Positions 59,801-64,000 of a DNA stretch of 64,000 nt are shown here, piece after piece. The DNA comes from JAGXQV01 sp964451375 (GTDB taxonomy: Bacteria; Pseudomonadota; Gammaproteobacteria; Burkholderiales; Sulfuricellaceae). The stretch's first letter is position 1, and each line of letters begins with the position of its first letter. The stretch is from NCBI GenBank assembly GCA_964451375.1, contig CAYVIN010000011.1, positions 6,300 through 70,299 of the forward strand, written 5' to 3'. A program made the translations under genes and the position numbers. The notes beneath the pieces are model-generated. The model saw only the letters and a list, made by a program, of their open reading frames with translations. It searched no databases and was not told the DNA's origin.

Positions 59801-60217
59801 GCCCAGCAGGTAAAACAAGCCTTCCGGGGCTTTCCCCCCGGTTGCGGTCTTTTTGCCGGGGGGCGGCTTGGTCACGTTACGGAATAGTTCCAGCCAGTTC
59901 AATATGGCGGGATTCACCTGCTCCGGCGTCTCGCGTTCGGACAATACGTCCAGCAGCACCGCCGCGACGTGTTTGCAATTGCGCCGCACCGGGCAGGTGC
60001 AGGAACTGTCGATCCGGTATTTCCCGGCGCCGGCGCGCAGAAAACGGATGTCCACCGTATAGGGCAACGGCGCGCTGCCCTGTACGTCGGCCTCGATCCA
60101 CTCCGGGCCGACCAGGCGGGAAACAACATTGCCGACGATGGCTTCGCCCTTGAGCACTTCGCGTTGGCCCAGCCAGTCGATCACATCGGCGCGGGTATAG
60201 GTTTGGGTGGGGGTCAT
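56894..60217 (-). CDS. SWIM-domain SNF2/HepA-type helicase
   Basis: 1107 residues. An N-terminal SWIM zinc finger (CTCPVRRNCKHVAAVLL, about 74-90) is followed by a long middle region (about 120-620) of unknown fold. The SNF2 motor has Walker A DDMGLGKTAQTLAHL (about 657), LILDEAQTVKN (about 757), TGTPLENHLGELW and a helicase C part (SQFTSMLALVEDEL, then ATDRAHRLGQ). SWIM plus SNF2 proteins remodel DNA-protein complexes; several are linked to defence loci. It is last on the strand after the Res-like gene, 87 bases away. Confidence 0.9.
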   Translation of the reverse strand: MTPTQTYTRADVIDWLGQREVLKGEAIVGNVVSRLVGPEWIEADVQGSAPLPYTVDIRFLRAGAGKYRIDSSCTCPVRRNCKHVAAVLLDVLSERETPEQVNPAILNWLELFRNVTKPPPGKKTATGGKAPEGLFYLLGRRSLQDAYRIFILKGRAGPDGLPTHRDLWNNVERTLVAPPKFVVEEDLGILRLLWSKKHHNYDEAFPLPLEKSAEALERLLASGRFFYQGPTAAWRDYPNGVLPLHAGEPREATLAWRENEFGGVRPHLAAQPEAEVVLVLDELWYVDGNGLLGRLSTPYSAALVRHLMALPPLKAADVPVVAEALHELAPDLPLPAAVGELRVIDEAPTPVLEIMTLPVSGISPFRHYDYYAKAYDCAQPFFLYDDLMVAVDDKTEFFTLPDGETVRIKRREADERDLLLSLENYGLLRTPPNALYVRRAVPQPLYGLESEHAWAAFMAEGLPALRAAGWEISIPEDFRHRHVEVSAWEADIEENENGWFSLDMGIVVEGRRMPLAPLLHDLFRSDARWLDAASLARLDDAAPVILTLPDGTRVRVKAERLKPIARTLIDLFDGHLTGPLRLSRLDAPRLEELAISPAWSVRGGEAVRSMSERLRHSDGIRPTAPPAGLGMQLRPYQLEGLAWLQFLREQQLAGILADDMGLGKTAQTLAHLLLEKESGRLDRPALVVLPTSLIFNWKREAERFAPGLKILSLHGKERAERFEQISQHDVVLTTYPLLWRDADALTAEPYHLLILDEAQTVKNAASKAAQVVRRIATRHRLCLTGTPLENHLGELWAQFDFLLPGFLGEAKGFTKMWRNPIEKNGDAVRRDILARRVKPFILRRRKEDVAKELPPKTIIVRTVELEGGQRDLYETVRSAMDKRVRDEIAMHGFARSQIVILDALLKLRQVCCDPRLLKAPAAQRVKERAKLDLLMEMLPELVEEGRRILVFSQFTSMLALVEDELKRAKLEYVMLTGDTQDRESVVQRFQDGEVPVFLISLKAGGVGLNLTAADTVIHYDPWWNPAVENQATDRAHRLGQEKNVFVYKLVVAGSIEEKILALQEKKAALAAGILSEDANGLAKFGESDIAALLAPLPGEPVKVRMKV

Positions 60218-60304
60218 AAGGGAATTTTCAGGATAAAGCGGGGTATTGCAGCATCGTATCGGGGCCCGGAAAGGAGCAAACCCGAAAGTATGCCTGAAGT
60301 CGCG

Positions 60305-62983
60305 CTAAAAGACCGGCGTTTTTCCAGTCAGGCGCGCAAGTTGTTCCCGCACACCCCGTCCCGCAGCGTCTTTTTCGACCGCCATCAGGAACAGATGACC
60401 GCTGGTTTTGGCCCAGAATTCGCCGATCAGACGTTTTTCGGCGGAATCATCATTGGATTTGTAGGCCTCGCCCTTGTATTCCACCACCAGCAACCGCCCG
60501 TCGTGTAATTCCGCAACGAAGTCGGGATAGAAATTATCGCTGGCGGTCGGCAACCAGAAAGAAAACTCGGGAAAACGCGGCAGATTGCGCACCCACTGTT
60601 TCACCTCGGGCAATTCTTCGATGGCGATGGCGCAGTCGTATTCCTCACCCACGCTTTTGAGGTCGCCGATGATGCCGTAATAATGCTTCCGAAACTTGTA
60701 ACGCCCCTGATAATAGGGAGGACGAGCCGGATATCTGCCCGCGCCGAAGCGGAACGTATAGTCATCGCTGATGCAGCCGCGCGGCTCCGGCCCCAGCAGG
60801 GTGAGCTGCAAACCCCGGTTCCGGGCGTTGCCGCGCAAGGTTTTGAGGCGTTCGCCGATGGCGTCCGCCAACTGGTTGCGATGCCGCACCAGCGTAGTCA
60901 GCGGATATTTTTTCTCCTGTTGCAACCATTTCACCACCCGGTTCAGCCACGCCAGCAGTTCGGTTTGGTTCGTATATGGGCCGCGCAGACGCCCGTCCAG
61001 CCAGCGCACCAGGTCGGTTTGGGTGACTTCGGTGGGAATCAGGTCGAGGTTCACCCCATACACCGGCAACTCCTGCTCGACGCGAATATGACCCGCCTCG
61101 ATATCCACCAGATAGGGTTTGCGGTCAGCCAGCGGGGTAAAACCCTCCAGATCGGCGGGCGCATCGGCCAGCGAAAAACCGCCCAAATCCAGCAGGGTAA
61201 GCGGGTCGGCCAACTCCAGTTCGCCCTGCCCGTCACGCAGGCACAACAGGGGCAAGGCTCGGAACGGCACACCACGCAGCGACGGGGCAAGCTGCGCCTC
61301 GCTGCGCAACTCGAAACGGCTGATGTCCTTTTCCATTTGTTCGCGCTGGGATTTGCCGGATGCCGACGCCAGCAGCGCGGCGCGCAATTCCGGCGACGGC
61401 GTGGCGGAAAGCGTCACCGTCACGCCGCCTTCAGCCCGTGGAGAAATCTGCAACTCCGCCGGAGAAACCGCCACCAGACTGAGATCCGGCGCGCTCCCCA
61501 GGATCAACTCCAGCGGCGGCGGGGTCGCTGGCGCGCCCTCCTCGAACAGCGGCGCGGTGCTGGGAAACACCGCCTGCACCGCCTCCAGTTCCTCGAAACC
61601 CATTGCCACCAGCCGATCCGCCAACTGGTTGGCCACCTGGATGGTGCGCGGACTGGCGACATGGGCATAGGCGCGGTTGAGCAGCGGGCTGATGCGGCTG
61701 CGGGCATAAGGCATCCGCAACACCCGCCCGAGAAGTTGCTCCATGTCCTTGCTGGAACCGATGTTCTGCAAGGTGCAGAACACATAGGCGAAGGAGCAAT
61801 CCCAGCCTTCCTTCAAGGCTTCCACGGTAATCACGATCTCAATCGGGCAGCGCGGATCGAAGAGATCGATCCCTTCCAGCTCGCGTTGTTTGCCGGTCGC
61901 CACCGCGATTCGCGCGGCGTCCACATGTTCGTGTTCGATCAGGTGGTCGCGCAGTTTCTCGACAGTCGCCTCGCCGGCTTTATCCTCCGCCTGGAACAGC
62001 AGGATGGGGCGGATATAGTCGTTTTCCCCGAGCGCCTCGGCGGCCAGCCGCTTGCGTGTCAACAGCGCGTCCTGCACCGCTTCCTGCCAGTTGGGATGGG
62101 TGTGCAGCACGATGGGCAGCTTGATCATCTGCTCGGTTTTCAGTTCTTCGGCGGAGACGTGGTACAGCACGTTGCTGCGGTGTTTGCCCTGGCGCAGCGG
62201 CGTCGCGGTCATCTCCACCAGCACCGCCGGATTGAGGCGCGCGAAGGTGTCGTAAGTCAGCGGCGTACGGGCGTTGTGGGCCTCATCGACGATCACCACC
62301 GGACGATGCCAGCACAGCAGGTTGGCGAAACTGCGCTTGACCTTGCCCAGATCGGCGCGGGTCAGGAAAGGCTGGGCCGCCAGGTCGCGCTCGGTCACCC
62401 GGTCGAACCCCGCCAGATTCGGGGCGCGCTCGAAATGCGCCTCGAAAGCCTCCTTGTAGGCATACACATCGCGCCCCGAGGTGTCATCGACCCGCAGGGT
62501 TTGCAGGGTGCCCACCACCACGATGGTCTTCTGCTCGAAATCCTGGGGGCGCAACAGTTCACACTCGGTAATATCCAGCACCCGCAGGCCGTCGATCCCG
62601 AAATGTTCCTCCAGCGCCGCGCGGTAAGGATGGCCGGGCTGGCGCAAGGCGTTCAGGGTCTGGCTGCGGATGGTGTTGGACGGGCACAGCCACAGCGCCA
62701 ACGGACATTCCTCGCCGGTGTAATGGCGCGCAGCGGTGGCTATCGCATGAGCGCCCAGCAGGGTCTTGCCGCCCCCGGTCGGGATGCGGATACAGGAATA
62801 AGGCACAGCGCCGAAACCTTGCGACTCGTAAGGCGGGATTTCCGCCGGGGCCGCGCCCATCTCCTCCAGCGTCCGGCGAAATGCCGCGTCCAGCCCCGCC
62901 GTATCCGCCGCGCCGCGCGCCAGATCGAAGAAGCGGGCCAGCGTATCGAGCGCTTCCCGTTGATAACGTTTCAGTTCCAGCAT
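60305..62983 (-). CDS. Type III restriction Res-like helicase-nuclease
   Basis: 892 residues. Superfamily 2 helicase: PTGGGKTLLGAHAI (about 68), VIVDEAHNARTP (about 232), MTATPLRQGKH and QLLGRVLRMPYARS (about 414). The C-terminal nuclease of PD-(D/E)xK type is visible in NFYPDFVAELHDG and LLVVEYKGE (about 820-840). This is the layout of type III restriction subunits. The partner methyltransferase appears to be the gene cut by the window end, with a DUF559 gene between them. Confidence 0.87.
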   Translation of the reverse strand: MLELKRYQREALDTLARFFDLARGAADTAGLDAAFRRTLEEMGAAPAEIPPYESQGFGAVPYSCIRIPTGGGKTLLGAHAIATAARHYTGEECPLALWLCPSNTIRSQTLNALRQPGHPYRAALEEHFGIDGLRVLDITECELLRPQDFEQKTIVVVGTLQTLRVDDTSGRDVYAYKEAFEAHFERAPNLAGFDRVTERDLAAQPFLTRADLGKVKRSFANLLCWHRPVVIVDEAHNARTPLTYDTFARLNPAVLVEMTATPLRQGKHRSNVLYHVSAEELKTEQMIKLPIVLHTHPNWQEAVQDALLTRKRLAAEALGENDYIRPILLFQAEDKAGEATVEKLRDHLIEHEHVDAARIAVATGKQRELEGIDLFDPRCPIEIVITVEALKEGWDCSFAYVFCTLQNIGSSKDMEQLLGRVLRMPYARSRISPLLNRAYAHVASPRTIQVANQLADRLVAMGFEELEAVQAVFPSTAPLFEEGAPATPPPLELILGSAPDLSLVAVSPAELQISPRAEGGVTVTLSATPSPELRAALLASASGKSQREQMEKDISRFELRSEAQLAPSLRGVPFRALPLLCLRDGQGELELADPLTLLDLGGFSLADAPADLEGFTPLADRKPYLVDIEAGHIRVEQELPVYGVNLDLIPTEVTQTDLVRWLDGRLRGPYTNQTELLAWLNRVVKWLQQEKKYPLTTLVRHRNQLADAIGERLKTLRGNARNRGLQLTLLGPEPRGCISDDYTFRFGAGRYPARPPYYQGRYKFRKHYYGIIGDLKSVGEEYDCAIAIEELPEVKQWVRNLPRFPEFSFWLPTASDNFYPDFVAELHDGRLLVVEYKGEAYKSNDDSAEKRLIGEFWAKTSGHLFLMAVEKDAAGRGVREQLARLTGKTPVF

Positions 62984-62998
62984 GGTATTTTTAATCTT

Positions 62999-63154
62999 CC
63001 CCTCATCCCCGGCCCTTCTCCTTTACGCCCTTCAGGGTGCGCGAGGGGAGAAGGGAGTGGTGGCAGCTCAACCGTCTCACTTCGATTTACGTTCACTCAT
63101 TCCGTTTCGACACTCCCCTCTCCCCTCGCGGGAGAGGGGCCGGGGGTGAGGGGG
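62999..63154. repeat. Long composite repeat, unit 1
   Basis: Begins CCCCTCATCCCCGGCCC, passes through GGTGCGCGAGGGGAGAAGGG and TTCGATTTACGTTCAC, and ends with the palindrome CCCCTCTCCC/GGGAGAGGGG (63115-63139) and GGGGGTGAGGGGG. A diverged copy with the same order of blocks is at 63489-63685. Its right part codes the last residues of the DUF559 gene. Confidence 0.8.
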
Positions 63155-63479
63155 CGCATTCCCGCACAATCACCTCCAACACCCCGGCCAAATTCTCCAG
63201 CACCTCGTTATTCCAGAAGCGCAGCACCTTGAATCCCTGGCCGTTCAGCCAGGCCGTGCGTTGCGCGTCGGAATCCGCCTGCTCCGCGTGTTGTCCGCCA
63301 TCCAGTTCCACGATTACCCGCTGCTCCAGGCAAATGAAATCGGCCACATAAGGCCCGATAGGCATTTGCCGGCGAAACTTCAGATTCTCCAGACGCCGGT
63401 CGCGCAGCCGGAACCACAGCCGTTTCTCGACATCCGTCATCTCCTTGCGCAACTTCTTCGCGAAACCCAAGGTGGTCAT
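63093..63479 (-). CDS. DUF559 endonuclease-like protein
   Basis: 128 residues. Vsr-like fold: AKKLRKEMTDVEKRLWFRLR, LKFRRQMPIGPYVADFICLE, VIVELDGGQHAEQ, then RTAWLNGQGFKVLRFWNNEV. The D...ExD set of the PD-(D/E)xK nucleases is present. The natural end is near VLEVIVRECA; the last residues, PSPPAPLPRGERG and beyond, are translation of the dispersed repeat. It sits between the Mod-like and Res-like genes. Confidence 0.87.
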   Translation of the reverse strand: MTTLGFAKKLRKEMTDVEKRLWFRLRDRRLENLKFRRQMPIGPYVADFICLEQRVIVELDGGQHAEQADSDAQRTAWLNGQGFKVLRFWNNEVLENLAGVLEVIVRECAPSPPAPLPRGERGVSKRNE

Positions 63480-63488
63480 GATTGCATC

Positions 63489-63685
63489 CCCCTCATCCCC
63501 GGCCCTTCTCCTTTATGCCCTTCAGGGTGCGCGAGGGGAGAAGGGAGTGGTGGCAGCTCAGGCGCAGCACTTCGATTGACGTTCACCTGTTCCGCCTCGA
63601 CACGCCCCCGCCAACTTCCCCAAGCTCCAGCCCCCCTAAACTGCTCCCCTCTCCCCTCGCGGGAGAGGGGCCGGGGGTGAGGGGG
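63489..63685. repeat. Long composite repeat, unit 2
   Basis: Same block order as 62999-63154: CCCCTCATCCCCGGCCC, GGTGCGCGAGGGGAGAAGGG, TTCGATTGACGTTCAC, then an extra C-rich insert of about 40 bases, and the closing palindrome plus GGGGGTGAGGGGG. It lies between the DUF559 start and the methyltransferase stop. Confidence 0.8.
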
Positions 63686-63693
63686 CTACAACC

Positions 63694-64000
63694 TCACCGC
63701 GCCCGGATATCGTAAGGTATCTGCTTGAACCTGATTGCATTCGCCGCGAGACGGGGGGCCGACAAACGGCACGACTCGCCGTAGATCACCTTCGGCCCGT
63801 CAAAAGGCGGCAGCCCGGCCAGCACGGCGGAAGTCAGCACATTGCCGCCTTGCGGGCGGCGGTCGCCAAGGATGCCGTTGTAGAGCAGGTAATAAGCGGT
63901 TCCTTCGTGGATGCCCAGCAGCGGGCCTATGCCCGCCCCCCTCATCCCCAATGTTGTTGACTTAAGGCGAAGCAGGCTGCTTTGCCCGGTTTTGTTGCCA
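63694..64000 (-). CDS. Probable adenine-specific DNA methyltransferase, C-terminal end (partial)
   Basis: The frame enters from the right edge and gives 101 residues before TGA. TTG and ATG codons at 63951 and 63945 are internal, since the frame stays open to the window end. GTAYYLLYNGILGDRRPQGG and NVLTSAVLAGLPPFDG match the C-terminal part of DNA methylases found with type III-like systems. The catalytic motif is outside the window. With the Res-like gene it would form a restriction-modification pair. Confidence 0.65.
   Translation of the reverse strand, partial: GNKTGQSSLLRLKSTTLGMRGAGIGPLLGIHEGTAYYLLYNGILGDRRPQGGNVLTSAVLAGLPPFDGPKVIYGESCRLSAPRLAANAIRFKQIPYDIRAR

Noticed and set aside
60683..63232. 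849-codon plus-strand frame opposite the Res-like gene
   Set aside because: Gln/Arg/Gly-rich translation with no domain, opposite a gene with clear helicase motifs; its end reads through dispersed repeats.

Overview
This 64 kb window reads as a chromosomal segment of a betaproteobacterium, probably a Nitrosomonadales- or Rhodocyclales-like chemolithotroph or facultative anaerobe. The pilMNOPQ locus is divergent from a penicillin-binding protein 1a gene, which is a beta/gamma-proteobacterial arrangement. There is a ResB/CcsA (system II) cytochrome c assembly pair among dihaem cytochromes c, a DsrS-like protein (a family tied to reverse-Dsr sulfur oxidation), hemB beside engB, and the run hemL-thiE-thiD-uppP. 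Codon use is uniformly GC-rich. I see no tRNA, rRNA, CRISPR array, integrase or transposase.

Region 1 (1-9.7 kb): the end of cobQ, a canonical sCache chemoreceptor, then a compact operon for a TonB-dependent receptor, a YfiR/DUF4154 periplasmic protein, a CHASE8 hybrid histidine kinase (HisKA-HATPase-REC-REC-HPt) and a REC-HD-GYP regulator. This looks like an outer-membrane-to-c-di-GMP phosphorelay. Two decayed genes, one a collapsed REC-PP2C regulator, flank the HD-GYP gene.

Region 2 (10-23.5 kb): a Wsp-like chemosensory cluster. It holds three chemoreceptors with different sensors but nearly the same unusual signalling tip, then CheB, CheR-TPR, CheA-REC, a lone REC, an HPt-REC-REC-GGDEF protein, CheW and a short CheW-like protein. 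The likely output is c-di-GMP.

Region 3 (23.6-33.6 kb): type IV pilus genes pilM-N-O-P-Q on the minus strand with an unrecognised secreted protein after pilQ; on the plus strand PBP1a, a small nucleotidyltransferase-like protein and a YcgR/PilZ protein.

Region 4 (33.6-41.1 kb): hemB and engB with a plus-strand array of four hairpins between them whose loops are all pyrimidine-rich (a strong small-RNA candidate). Then come cytochrome c4, resB, ccsA and two dihaem cytochromes behind a perfect FNR box spaced as in a class II promoter.

Region 5 (41-52 kb, accessory): a DsrS-like gene, a secreted caspase-FGE protein whose C-terminus looks like a diversity-generating-retroelement variable region, palindromic repeats, DUF4160/DUF2442 and RelE/RHH toxin-antitoxin-like pairs, a possible FliG/MotA-like protein and a MoxR/VWA module.

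Region 6 (51.7-56.6 kb): dusC, an orphan antitoxin, hemL, thiE, thiD and uppP.

Region 7 (56.8-64 kb): a minus-strand defence-like island of a DNA methyltransferase (cut by the window end), a DUF559 nuclease, a type III Res-like helicase-nuclease and a SWIM-SNF2 helicase, with long direct repeats bracketing the DUF559 gene.

A composite element (short GC hairpin plus four to five 7-nt repeats) sits just upstream of three unrelated genes: a chemoreceptor, cheW and dusC.
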